Shown: in pieces, positions 51,726 to 60,364 of the stretch
Layout: each line of letters opens with the position of its first letter
Numbering within the stretch: position 1 is the stretch's first letter
Origin: Bacillota bacterium
GTDB taxonomy: Bacteria > Bacillota > Clostridia > Lachnospirales > Lachnospiraceae
Assembly: GCA_023402845.1 (NCBI GenBank)
Contig: JAEYFP010000013.1
Coordinates: forward strand, 1 to 64,000
DNA length: 64,000 bases
Direction of reading: 5' to 3'
Notes under the pieces: generated by a model
Told to the model about the DNA's origin: nothing
Seen by the model: only the letters and a program-made list of their open reading frames with translations
The model's database searches: none
Translations under genes and position numbers: made by a program

Positions 51726-54700
51726 TTATGCAGTCTTTAACATTTCTTCCTTATCTCTCTTTAAAAACAGAACAACCGAAACTGCCGCAAGACCTATCAC
51801 AAGAAACCATTTCGGATGCAGCAGATCACCGGTTTGCGGTGTCGCATCCAAAACGCCTGCATCTGTCAAATTAGCAGTATCTACATAAACAACATAGGGC
51901 GATAAATGCGTTACGGTATAATTCATGCATGGTACGCCGTTGATTACGGTAAATCTCGGCGTTATCTTTTCAAGCGCGCCCGATTCCGTGCCGGCTACCT
52001 TGGCATTTCCTCCGTAAATGGCCAGATCATCCGGGATCGGCATCGTAATTGTAACCGACACGCCATCCGGGATCGGTGATATTTTATTTGTACCGGTACT
52101 GTCATAAAGGCTGATATCAATCGGCAGATACCTGAGCGGCTCAAGTGACCCAAATGCCGCGAGTAATGCCGCCTGTGCGCTTTCATTCGATTCCTGCGTC
52201 TCTGTGATCTTGATCACATAATTATCGGAGGAGCCGTTTACCGTTGCGGACATCTTTCCGACATCCGTAATACCACCCGCCGTAGAAACCACATTTGTAT
52301 TACCGTTTCCGCTGCTGCTGTCCGTGCCATTACTGTCTGAGCTTCCGCTCCCATTTCCGCTTCCTTTACTGCCGGCTCCGCTTATGACGGTCAGTCCTGT
52401 GGATGTTGAGCTGGAGGACGAGCTTGTACTGGAGGACGAGCTTGAGCTTGAGGATGAACTGGAGGACGAGCTTGTACTGGAGGACGAGCTTGAGCTTGAG
52501 GATGAACTTGTACTCTTGCTACTGCTTGATGTACTCGTTGTACTTGTTGTGCTTTTTGTCGTCGAGGTGCTTGACGAAGTGGAGTTGCTTGTGTACTGTG
52601 CCACACACGTCGTATTCTCCAAAATATCCTGATAATCCGGATTCCATCCCGTAAACGTATAGCCGGTACGTGTCGGATTCGTTGTAGGAGGCGTCGCGTC
52701 ATCTCCGGCTTCCACCGTTTGCGTTTTTAAAACAGTACCGTTGTAATCGACAAATTTAACTGTAAACAGCGTGTCCAGCAGCTCGAAGTCAATTCCCTTT
52801 CTTTTCGCATAACGCTGTGCTGCACTGTTCTCATAGCTCCATATTGTGGCATATAACACCTTGGAGAAGGCATTATCCGCAATGTCCACCTCTGTAGACG
52901 GAATAATGACATTAATATAATCATTGCATTCTGCAAATGCAGCGTCACCAATCGAATTGACCGTACCCGGCAGTGTTACTTTTGTAAGCTGGTCACAGTC
53001 ATAAAAACAATTCGCAGGTATTTCAACCAAACCCGAGGATGAGGCAAAGGAAACTTCTCTGATAATATCGCAGTTCATAAAGGCACCCTCAGCTATTTTC
53101 GTGACTGCTTCCGTCTCGGATGACTCAATTTTCGTCGTTCCGACGACACTTCCTCTTCCGGGAAGTACCTCTTCCAATGTCGTATCCGTACCGTCATAAC
53201 TGAATATAATCCCGTTCTCGCACCAGTAGTAAGGATTTGCCGTTGTCGCATTTGCTTTGGTTCCTTCACCGCCAAACGTCACACCAGACACATTTACAGA
53301 GTTATAAAACGGCAGAGTACTGATATCCGTTACGTCTGAGTGAAACGTTACAGCGGTTAGATTTACATTGCCTGAAAATGCCTGTCCTGCTTCCGGCAAG
53401 GACGTTACCCCATATAAATTCAGTGTCTTTAAGCCGTGCTGACTGTCTGCCGAATCATTGACACTTCTAAAATACAGGTTGCCTCCGGAAAGAGAGTTTG
53501 CTGCATTATCAATTGAATCTATTCCAAGCGGAACACTGATTGCCAATGTATTATCAATAATATCCTGCTGGTTTGACGTAATCAGCACACTGTTTGACAC
53601 CTTGTCGATCAGGTCATGTACCGTAGTTCCCGCCGTATCAATAACTGTTTCTACCGTCGCATAGGATATTAACGATACGCCGCCGGCACCGTCGTTCAGT
53701 GTTTTGCTGTACATCGCCGTCAGATTTTGCGGGTTACCGCTCTTGTACAGAACATGGCTGTCGTTGATTGTACTTACCGTATTGCTGCCGTTAATCGCAA
53801 ACGCAAACGGTGCATAATTTACATCCATTTTACCTTTTATCGTAAGAAAAGCATCATCCGAATTGTCATTGCTCAGCCGCCCTGTTTTAAATGCCTCGCT
53901 TCCGATTGAGGTGATATTGACATCATAAATTGTATCGGAATCCGGATCGTCATTTCTGAACTCAATCACGTCCATCTTCGGACAATTTTTAAAGCAGGCA
54001 TCTCCTAAAGTCGTCGCTCCGTTTGAACTGTCGGTTTGTGTAAAATATACGCCGGTCAGAGAGGCATTGTCGGCAAACGCACTCGCCCCAATTTCAACAC
54101 CTTTCGTATCAATATAAACCTCTTTAATAGCCGCACAGCTTTGGAATGCGTTGTCACCTATTTTTGTGATTGAACTCGGTATTTTTATAATTTTAGGGTT
54201 GCCGTCCGTCGATGACATTTCCTTAAATGCCCCCGCTCCTATCTCTGTAATATTGATACTGCCAATCACATCGGGTATCACTAATGTTTCTCCTGCGTCT
54301 GTCCCCGGCTCACACGCAGTAATCACGCCATCCTCATTAAAAATAAATTTATATTTATTTAACGTAAGTTCATAACAAAGAGTTCCACTGCTATCCAAAT
54401 ACATGTAGGTATTACCATTTGTTGTCGCATATGCATAAATAGCCGGTACAGTTTTAGAAACCGGAATGGGTCCCCAAATCGCAAAGGAACTGGGAACATT
54501 TGCTGTTTCCGTACCTGATTTATTTACTTCTGTAATAAATTCTCTTTCAGTCGCGGTTGTAGAATTATTATAAAATCGAACATACTGTAAGCTGCTGCAT
54601 CCATAGAACATGCCCTGCTCAAGCTGTTTCTGGGTTCCCGTTCCGAATGTCTCGGGAAGCACAAGCTTTTTTAAATTTGTACATCCCGCAAAAAGACCGT

Positions 54701-55883
54701 CTCCCGTAGTCGTTCCCGAGCCAATTCCCAACGCAACCATATTTACATACATTTTCATTTCAGTAAGACTTGTACAATTTGCAAACGCATAATCTCCAAT
54801 TTCCAATACAACACTGCCATTCAGTTTCCGAAACATGCCCGCAGAAGAATACTCATCTATCGTGTCATTCAAATTAAAACATCCGTAGAATGCGCCTGAA
54901 CCAATTTTTTCAAGTGTGTTCGGAAAAGCAATGGAAGAAATTGCGGAGTTTGCAAATGCTCCGTCACCAATCTTCTCAAATTGTGTCTGATCGGCAAACG
55001 TCACACTTGTGATACTTCCGCAGTTTGCAAACGCTTTAACACCTACTGATTCGCAATCACCTGCCAAATACACGGAATTAAGGCTGCTGCAGTCTTCAAA
55101 TGCACTGTTGCCTATTTTGGTAACTCCTGACGGAAAGCTTAGATTGGCAAAATTCGCCCTTCCCTTAAAGGCCTCATCTGCAATGGTATAAACCGACTGC
55201 TTATTTGTACATGCATAAAACACCTCGGAAACAATGGCATTTCCGCTTACAGTACCCCCTTCCATTTTGCTGACCGTAACTTTCAAATAATTATACTTGC
55301 CCGTACCATTAATTTCCTGAACCGGATCATTCGCTCCTTCCATTACCTCTTCATAATACTGGTAAAGATCCGATCCGTCACTCACATAATAGGTAGATTC
55401 CGCATAGCTGCTATCTTGATAACCTACTGCGTCTCCCAAATAAATAGTCCCTTGAGGCTGATACCCGCTGCCACCGGTACCGATATATTTTTTGATGGCG
55501 GAAAACCCGGTAGAACCGCTTATGGGCCTCTGCAATTGATAAAGCGGCACCGGAACGCTGGAATCCAGCATGCCCGACATATTTATTTTATAATAAGTGA
55601 GCGTACCGCCGGAATTTGGCGTAATGGATACTTCCTCGCCTAACGGAAACCCGAATACGGACTCTGTTGCATCCGTTGTAACAGAAGTATCATTACAAAA
55701 TTTATACGTATCGACTATTGTGTCAAGATCCGGAATACCTGTTGCATCCGAGGTGACCGCCACAACATCCTGCACCGGAACAGCCGCCACAATCAGGGCT
55801 GTCACCATGAGCAACGCAGCAATCGTTCTCCTTGCACTTTTCTTTAATTTGATTTTTTTCATTTTGGAAACTTTGGCTGCCAT
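51726..55883 (-). CDS. Sortase-anchored BspA-like LRR protein
   Basis: This roughly 1385-residue surface protein has a signal peptide, many BspA-type repeats (about 230-1050), a Listeria-Bacteroides (InlB B-type) repeat (about 1060-1120, YTFTGWNPDYQDI), and a Ser/Thr-only linker of about 70 residues. A C-terminal domain ending HLSPYVVYVD, shared with its neighbour, comes next. It closes with a sorting signal TPQTGD, a hydrophobic span and a positive tail (FLKRDKEE). The start at 55883 has AAAGGAG seven bases upstream; the ATG six bases earlier is too close. The class B sortase gene lies 56 bases upstream and is the obvious enzyme for this signal. Confidence 0.9.
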   Translation of the reverse strand: MAAKVSKMKKIKLKKSARRTIAALLMVTALIVAAVPVQDVVAVTSDATGIPDLDTIVDTYKFCNDTSVTTDATESVFGFPLGEEVSITPNSGGTLTYYKINMSGMLDSSVPVPLYQLQRPISGSTGFSAIKKYIGTGGSGYQPQGTIYLGDAVGYQDSSYAESTYYVSDGSDLYQYYEEVMEGANDPVQEINGTGKYNYLKVTVSKMEGGTVSGNAIVSEVFYACTNKQSVYTIADEAFKGRANFANLSFPSGVTKIGNSAFEDCSSLNSVYLAGDCESVGVKAFANCGSITSVTFADQTQFEKIGDGAFANSAISSIAFPNTLEKIGSGAFYGCFNLNDTIDEYSSAGMFRKLNGSVVLEIGDYAFANCTSLTEMKMYVNMVALGIGSGTTTGDGLFAGCTNLKKLVLPETFGTGTQKQLEQGMFYGCSSLQYVRFYNNSTTATEREFITEVNKSGTETANVPSSFAIWGPIPVSKTVPAIYAYATTNGNTYMYLDSSGTLCYELTLNKYKFIFNEDGVITACEPGTDAGETLVIPDVIGSINITEIGAGAFKEMSSTDGNPKIIKIPSSITKIGDNAFQSCAAIKEVYIDTKGVEIGASAFADNASLTGVYFTQTDSSNGATTLGDACFKNCPKMDVIEFRNDDPDSDTIYDVNITSIGSEAFKTGRLSNDNSDDAFLTIKGKMDVNYAPFAFAINGSNTVSTINDSHVLYKSGNPQNLTAMYSKTLNDGAGGVSLISYATVETVIDTAGTTVHDLIDKVSNSVLITSNQQDIIDNTLAISVPLGIDSIDNAANSLSGGNLYFRSVNDSADSQHGLKTLNLYGVTSLPEAGQAFSGNVNLTAVTFHSDVTDISTLPFYNSVNVSGVTFGGEGTKANATTANPYYWCENGIIFSYDGTDTTLEEVLPGRGSVVGTTKIESSETEAVTKIAEGAFMNCDIIREVSFASSSGLVEIPANCFYDCDQLTKVTLPGTVNSIGDAAFAECNDYINVIIPSTEVDIADNAFSKVLYATIWSYENSAAQRYAKRKGIDFELLDTLFTVKFVDYNGTVLKTQTVEAGDDATPPTTNPTRTGYTFTGWNPDYQDILENTTCVAQYTSNSTSSSTSTTKSTTSTTSTSSSSKSTSSSSSSSSSSSTSSSSSSSSSSSSSSSTSSSSSSTSTGLTVISGAGSKGSGNGSGSSDSNGTDSSSGNGNTNVVSTAGGITDVGKMSATVNGSSDNYVIKITETQESNESAQAALLAAFGSLEPLRYLPIDISLYDSTGTNKISPIPDGVSVTITMPIPDDLAIYGGNAKVAGTESGALEKITPRFTVINGVPCMNYTVTHLSPYVVYVDTANLTDAGVLDATPQTGDLLHPKWFLVIGLAAVSVVLFLKRDKEEMLKTA
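52411..52506 (-). repeat. Two perfect 48-bp tandem repeats in the Ser linker
   Basis: Bases 52411-52458 and 52459-52506 are identical 48-mers built from 18-, 18- and 12-base near-repeats (core CTGGAGGACGAGCTTG). They encode poly-Ser/Thr in frame (48 is divisible by three), so copy number could change linker length without a frameshift. Confidence 0.9.
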
Positions 55884-55939
55884 GTACATTCTCCTTTAAC
55901 TTCTGTACTTATTCTGTTTACGTTTCGCTTTTGTGCAAT

Positions 55940-57025
55940 TTAATTGATCCGTTTTGCGATGACCGCAAAGCGTTCCGAGCCTGCTGTGTAATCACAGGTC
56001 GACAGTGTAATCAGCTCATCACCGTATTTGGATGTGATTCCCGTATCATAAAGGGACATTTTTTTCATTTCTTCCATATTAGAATCATATTCCTGCTCTG
56101 AATTGGCATTCACGAACTGATAATATTTGAATGCCACCTCCGTCTCGTCATGAACAATCTCCGAAAAGACATACATAACCTGATATTCGCCCCTTTTATA
56201 AAGCGTATCAAACTTTATCACAGGATGCTTCTCATAATAGGCTTCACTTTTATATTTACTAAGACTGCCGAACATCTTTCCCGATTTCATGTTATGTCCG
56301 TAGATAATGATATTCTGGCTTCTCGGCCAGATACTGCACTGTGCATCAATGAACAGGGAACCATTAGCATCCTTTTGCTGATTGAAATTATGGTCTAAAT
56401 AATATTCCTCGTTTTTGGAATACATCACAGGGTAGTCTATTATTGTATCGTCAATTTTAAGCCATCCGATTAGACTTTTATTTTTATTATATAAAGTAAT
56501 ATAGTCTTCCAGAATATCCGGCGTGTCTCCCGGCTCATCCACGGTGACCCGCGCAGGCCTGTAAAGTGTGAAGTCTGAATTTTTCAGTTCGGAAAGTGCT
56601 TCAAATTCCCTGCCGGATTTGTATGCCTGATAGCTGTAAAATATAAAATATCCAAGACTCAGCACGGCAACAAGCGCGCTGAACCGCATGATCAGCTTTC
56701 TGCTCTTTTCTTTTTTTAACAGTATTTCTTTCCCCGGAACCGCCTCCGATTTGGACTTTTGCTGAGGACTTCCCTGCACCGCATTCTTTTTTGCAGCCTT
56801 TGCGGATCTTCGTCCCCTTTTGTCCCACTGTTTCATCTGTTGCAGTCTCTCATACAGTTCATCATCAAACTCTCTGCCAAGAGCTGTTTCAAACCGGATG
56901 CTTCCGGTCTGCAGCAAGCTGGATAATTCCGTCAAGTCCTCTATCTGATCGAGATTCCATTTCTGACGAATTTGAGCAATCCTATCCGTGTCGCGTCGTC
57001 TCGCTTCTTCTATTTTTTCAGCCAC
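55940..57025 (-). CDS. Class B sortase
   Basis: This 361-residue membrane transpeptidase has a long cytosolic N-terminus (1-108, Lys- and Gln-rich), one membrane span (about 111-132) and an extracellular sortase domain with H244 in IIYGHNM, C344 in TLSTCDY and R352 in SERFAVIAKR. The TLSTC motif and the wide C-terminal domain place it in class B. It probably cleaves the TPQTG signal of the downstream 1385-residue protein. The 108-residue cytosolic part is longer than in most SrtB enzymes and may bind another protein. Confidence 0.93.
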   Translation of the reverse strand: MAEKIEEARRRDTDRIAQIRQKWNLDQIEDLTELSSLLQTGSIRFETALGREFDDELYERLQQMKQWDKRGRRSAKAAKKNAVQGSPQQKSKSEAVPGKEILLKKEKSRKLIMRFSALVAVLSLGYFIFYSYQAYKSGREFEALSELKNSDFTLYRPARVTVDEPGDTPDILEDYITLYNKNKSLIGWLKIDDTIIDYPVMYSKNEEYYLDHNFNQQKDANGSLFIDAQCSIWPRSQNIIIYGHNMKSGKMFGSLSKYKSEAYYEKHPVIKFDTLYKRGEYQVMYVFSEIVHDETEVAFKYYQFVNANSEQEYDSNMEEMKKMSLYDTGITSKYGDELITLSTCDYTAGSERFAVIAKRIN

Positions 57026-57056
57026 TATGGTACATTCCTCTTCCTAATCTTTCGTT

Positions 57057-58067
57057 TCAAAGAGATCTTGCAAAATAAATTTTATACTGCATCATATTAC
57101 CTTTACTCCCATATACTGCCTTTGCCGCATAGGCAGATAATAATTTTTCATTCAACCCCGCCAGATCCTTGCCGGCTTTTTTCATCGTCTCATTCTGGTT
57201 GATTTCATACAGGATGTCTAAAAGATAACACCGTTCAACTTCTGATAGAATCACACGGGCCCTGTATTCCGAATAAAAATAATCAAAATAGGAGGATAGT
57301 GCACTCAGCAAAAAAGCAATGTTTTGAAAGCTATCCCCTGCTATGTCCCCTGTCACCTCATTTGTAATCTTATAATATTTATTAAATGAGCGACGGTCGA
57401 ACTTCTCCTCGGCAGCAGCAAAAAAGCTCTCCGGCAGCGGTTCCCTCAGAAGATGGATCCGTACAAAATCCTCCAATATCTGTTCCTGATAGGAAAGAAC
57501 ATCAGCCATATATTCCGCCTGTGAATCCTCACTCCCTATACCCGGAAGATGCCTGCCGCATAAATGAAAATGACGAATAATTTCCTGATAGCTCTCCATT
57601 CGGTCATTCAACAGCGAAGATACTTGAAACATCATATTCTCATATTCCGTTTCTTTTTCCAGGAATGCATCCTTCCTCTGTTCCTGCCCATCGTCTTCAC
57701 CGTAATGAAGGAGCGCTGTTCCAAGCTTCTCCAGCAGCTTTTCTGCTGAAAGCAGCTCCCTGCAAAACAGCCCGCTGAAAAAGAACGTATTATGTAAAAA
57801 AATCGCGCTTCTGATGTCTGCTTTTTCAAATAAGAGCAGGAGCTGCAGCCGCTCATTCTTATGCAGAAGCTTCTTTGCCAGTCTCCCGACATTAGTCGAA
57901 GCAAGGCTCAAAGAAATCATAGCCACCGCTACCTCATTGCATTCCATGACTGCAAGCGCTTCCTCTTCCGTATGTGCGAAACAGCATTGTATATCGCGCG
58001 TTCTCAGCAGTTTTCTGATTTGGCAAGCAAAAGATGAATCTTCTAAAACAAACAATGCGGAATGCAT
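57057..58067 (-). CDS. Receiver-like protein lacking the phosphoacceptor
   Basis: This 336-residue protein heads the sortase operon. Residues 1-110 resemble a response-regulator receiver (HSALFVLEDSSFACQIRKLL; VAVAMISLSLA), but the expected phosphoacceptor Asp is replaced by S52, and the conserved Lys is not clear. Residues 130-336 are helical with no recognised output domain; LSALSSYFDYFYSEYRARV is a prominent helix. The ATG at 58067 has AAGGG seven bases upstream; a frame 13 codons longer lacks a site. A regulator independent of phosphorylation, or a structural partner of the sortase tail, are possibilities. Confidence 0.7.
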   Translation of the reverse strand: MHSALFVLEDSSFACQIRKLLRTRDIQCCFAHTEEEALAVMECNEVAVAMISLSLASTNVGRLAKKLLHKNERLQLLLLFEKADIRSAIFLHNTFFFSGLFCRELLSAEKLLEKLGTALLHYGEDDGQEQRKDAFLEKETEYENMMFQVSSLLNDRMESYQEIIRHFHLCGRHLPGIGSEDSQAEYMADVLSYQEQILEDFVRIHLLREPLPESFFAAAEEKFDRRSFNKYYKITNEVTGDIAGDSFQNIAFLLSALSSYFDYFYSEYRARVILSEVERCYLLDILYEINQNETMKKAGKDLAGLNEKLLSAYAAKAVYGSKGNMMQYKIYFARSL

Positions 58068-58135
58068 AGAACAGCCCTTCTTTTCAACAGATTTTCTGTT
58101 ATACAAAATAGAAATACTTACGCATTCCTTTCTTT

Positions 58136-58163
58136 ATTTTACTATATCTAGGCAAAATATCAA
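58136..58163 (-). promoter_or_regulatory. Promoter of the sortase/BspA operon
   Basis: Minus-strand TTGATA (58158-58163), a 16-base spacer and TAAAAT (58136-58141), about 70 bases upstream of the receiver-like gene. Confidence 0.7.
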
Positions 58164-58231
58164 GTCTTTTTGCTATATATTGTCTCAATTTTTTGTTACA
58201 ATTTACTAAATTTTTATTTTTGTATGCTGTC

Positions 58232-58258
58232 ACCATTTTTATTGATACTCATACTATA
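58232..58258 (+). promoter_or_regulatory. Possible sigma-K/sigma-E-type promoter
   Basis: AC (58232-58233), 16 bases, then CATACTATA (58250-58258) fits the mother-cell consensus AC-N16-CATANNNTA exactly. The element lies about 30 bases before the Cys-rich gene. AT-rich sequence makes chance matches possible. Confidence 0.4.
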
Positions 58259-58290
58259 TAGCATAAACAAAATATCGGAGGATTAACAAT

Positions 58291-58524
58291 ATGGGCGACT
58301 TAAATCACTGCGGATGCGGCGGTACCGGGAATGATAGTGGCTGTAATTCCATTATCTGGATCATTCTTTTATTATGTCTGTGCGGTGGATGCGGCAGTAA
58401 TAATGATTCATGCGGCGGATGCGGCAATGGCAACGGCCTCTTATCTTCCGGCGGTAACGGATGCGAATGTATCATCATCATTCTCCTGCTCCTGAGCTGC
58501 TGCGGCGGAAATTCTTTCTGCTAA
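58291..58524 (+). CDS. Cys- and Gly-rich small protein
   Basis: This 77-residue protein alternates Cys/Gly/Asn segments (CGCGGTGNDSGC, CGGCGSNNDSCGGCG) with two short hydrophobic stretches (IIWIILLLCLCGGCG and IIIILLLLSCCGG). GGAGG lies nine bases before the ATG. Similar high-cysteine proteins occur in Lachnospiraceae and some are labelled chorion-like. The composition would suit a cross-linked spore-coat or envelope component, and the sigma-K-like promoter upstream is consistent with that, but the function is not established. Confidence 0.82.
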   Translation: MGDLNHCGCGGTGNDSGCNSIIWIILLLCLCGGCGSNNDSCGGCGNGNGLLSSGGNGCECIIIILLLLSCCGGNSFC

Positions 58525-58535
58525 TTACTTCTCTC

Positions 58536-58565
58536 AAAAGAGCACCTTCGCAGGTGCTCTCTTTT
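58536..58565 (+). terminator. Terminator of the Cys-rich gene
   Basis: AAAAGAGCACCT and AGGTGCTCTCTTTT pair around a four-base loop, followed by T-rich sequence. Confidence 0.85.
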
Positions 58566-58675
58566 CTTGTAATAGGAAATTTCTAAGTATGCCAAACAAA
58601 AGTAACGCCACGCATAAAAGTCGGGGTTGAGACATAAGTATAGTACAAATATAGCTGACGGGATTTTTATGCTTG

Positions 58676-59326
58676 ATGGAAAAAGATGCCTTTTCTTCAA
58701 TTTCAGAATTTGATTCCTATACAACGACCCGTCATCTGAAAATGATGAAGGTATCCCTTCCGTTTCTGCCGGTTGCCGATAAGGGCATGCTCTATGTCTA
58801 TATTAAATTTTCCGAGCTGGTTCATACAATCTCGCTCTTCAGAAAACCGCAGACATTTTTTCCGTATCCAAAGGATGCCCAGTGGAATACCGACTACCAC
58901 GCGCTCTTTTCAGCGCTTTCCATACTTGGAAATGAGGAAGAGACACAGATGTTTTCCCAAATCTCCGGTATTTTCAATGCATTTACAATGTACGAATCTT
59001 ATGCGCCTCTTTTTAAAATGATGATGGATATGAATGGTGACGGGCTATTTAATGGAATGAATATGGGCAGCGATTTTTTCGGAGGAACCAATATGGACAG
59101 CGCCGGGTTTGCGGAAGGCATGGACATGGAAAAAATCATGAATATGGTACAGATGATGAAACAGTTTACCGGTAAAACAAACAGCGACAGCGAGGAAGCT
59201 GTCATCCAGGTCATCGATGAGGACGAAATTCCCACTGCGGCCTCCGGAATCAATCCGGCAATGTTTGAGGCAATGCTATCGCCTGAACAGCTGGAACTGT
59301 TTAATCAGTTTAAAGATAACATGTAA
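58676..59326 (+). CDS. Met-rich protein of unknown function
   Basis: I do not recognise a domain in this roughly 216-residue protein. Residues 1-110 form a helical region (TTTRHLKMMKVSLPFLP; MLYVYIKFSELVHTISLF), and the middle (115-165) is unusually rich in Met, Gly and Asn (MMDMNGDGLFNGMNMG, MDMEKIMNMVQMM). The end contains SPEQLELFNQF. The ATG at 58676 has only a weak ribosome site; a TTG precedes it in frame. It is followed 33 bases later by another small unknown gene, and I recall similar pairs in spore-forming Clostridia. Confidence 0.75.
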   Translation: MEKDAFSSISEFDSYTTTRHLKMMKVSLPFLPVADKGMLYVYIKFSELVHTISLFRKPQTFFPYPKDAQWNTDYHALFSALSILGNEEETQMFSQISGIFNAFTMYESYAPLFKMMMDMNGDGLFNGMNMGSDFFGGTNMDSAGFAEGMDMEKIMNMVQMMKQFTGKTNSDSEEAVIQVIDEDEIPTAASGINPAMFEAMLSPEQLELFNQFKDNM

Positions 59327-59359
59327 TAATTAAAACCATCATTTAGAAAGGATGATCCT

Positions 59360-59635
59360 ATGGATTCTTCAGAATGGATTAATGATCCGGCACTTGTCGG
59401 AATTAATCGTGAAAAAATTGAATTTATTAAAAAAATATTATTTGATTCCAAAAATTTAACGGAGCAGGAAAAAATGCCTTATCTTCTCGCACTTCTTTCC
59501 AAGGCGAGAACAAACAGAATTGAATTTACAAACGACGAAACGACGCGCATCGTTTCCGTAATCAGAAAACACAGTGCACCGGATGAGGTGCAGCGAATCG
59601 AACAGCTTCTTAAAATGAGCTCATTTTTCAAATAA
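59360..59635 (+). CDS. Small conserved-looking protein, function unknown
   Basis: This 91-residue, helical protein (NREKIEFIKKILFDSKNLTE; EKMPYLLALLSKARTN; FTNDETTRIVSVI) pairs with the upstream Met-rich gene. AAAGG lies before the ATG. The pattern of a short helix, MPYLLALLSKA and a later E-T-x-R-I-V-x-V-I segment reminds me of uncharacterised Clostridial proteins, without a name for the function. It is convergent with mgtC, only six bases apart. Confidence 0.75.
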   Translation: MDSSEWINDPALVGINREKIEFIKKILFDSKNLTEQEKMPYLLALLSKARTNRIEFTNDETTRIVSVIRKHSAPDEVQRIEQLLKMSSFFK

Positions 59636-59641
59636 GCTCCG

Positions 59642-60334
59642 TTACAGGTCCTCGACAAACAGCACCCCTGCCATATCGCGAATTTCCAAAAGTGTCTCCT
59701 CGCGCATATGGCGGTTGGGTAGCTCTATTGTCGCCATAACAGATACACAATCATTTTTTACTTTTGTTTTTGTTGTTTCAAATGCTGCCACGCGCAGCTC
59801 CAGCTTCCGAAGCATTTTCATCAGCTCCACGGCACGCTTGCCGCTGTCAACCTCAATATAAAGCTCCAACACCTTGGAATGCCGATATACATATAAATCC
59901 AGCTTCGTCAGCCCGATAAATGTAATATAAACAAACGCCAACGCAATCAGACCGCCTTCGTAAAATCCGATACCGAACGCAAGACCAATGCAGGCACACG
60001 CCCATAAGCCCGCCGCCGTTGTCAGGCCGCGTACTTGATTCCTGCCGGTCACAATGATCGTCCCTACACCCAGAAAACCGATACCGCTGATGACCTGAGC
60101 CCCCAGGCGGCTGATATCATTCTCCGAACCGAAATAATTGTAAATATATTGCCCGGTCATCATGACGACAGTCGAGCCAAGGCAAACAAGCACATGGGTC
60201 TTTATTCCGGCTCCGCGCCGCTTCATTCCGCGGTCAATACCAATTAATATTCCTGCAAATATCGCAAGTATTAACCGCAGACTGATAGACAGCAGAGTCA
60301 AATCTCGTATACTTTTCACAAAATCCACCCACAT
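59642..60334 (-). CDS. mgtC: MgtC/SapB-family membrane protein
   Basis: This 230-residue protein has an N-terminal domain of about five membrane spans (about 10-140) with the family pattern LIGIDRGMKRRGAGIKTH and VISGIGFLGVGTIIV, and a C-terminal ACT-like soluble domain (about 155-230). MgtC proteins affect growth at low magnesium and modulate ATP synthase in pathogens; the role in commensal Clostridia is unclear. AGGGGG precedes the ATG. It follows leuS by 30 bases. Confidence 0.92.
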   Translation of the reverse strand: MWVDFVKSIRDLTLLSISLRLILAIFAGILIGIDRGMKRRGAGIKTHVLVCLGSTVVMMTGQYIYNYFGSENDISRLGAQVISGIGFLGVGTIIVTGRNQVRGLTTAAGLWACACIGLAFGIGFYEGGLIALAFVYITFIGLTKLDLYVYRHSKVLELYIEVDSGKRAVELMKMLRKLELRVAAFETTKTKVKNDCVSVMATIELPNRHMREETLLEIRDMAGVLFVEDL

Positions 60335-60364
60335 AACAGTGCCCCCTGAAACGATTCTTAAAGC

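Noticed and set aside
52324..52632. Plus-strand frame rich in Leu, Glu and Asp
   Set aside because: It is the shadow of the Ser/Thr repeat region of the surface protein.
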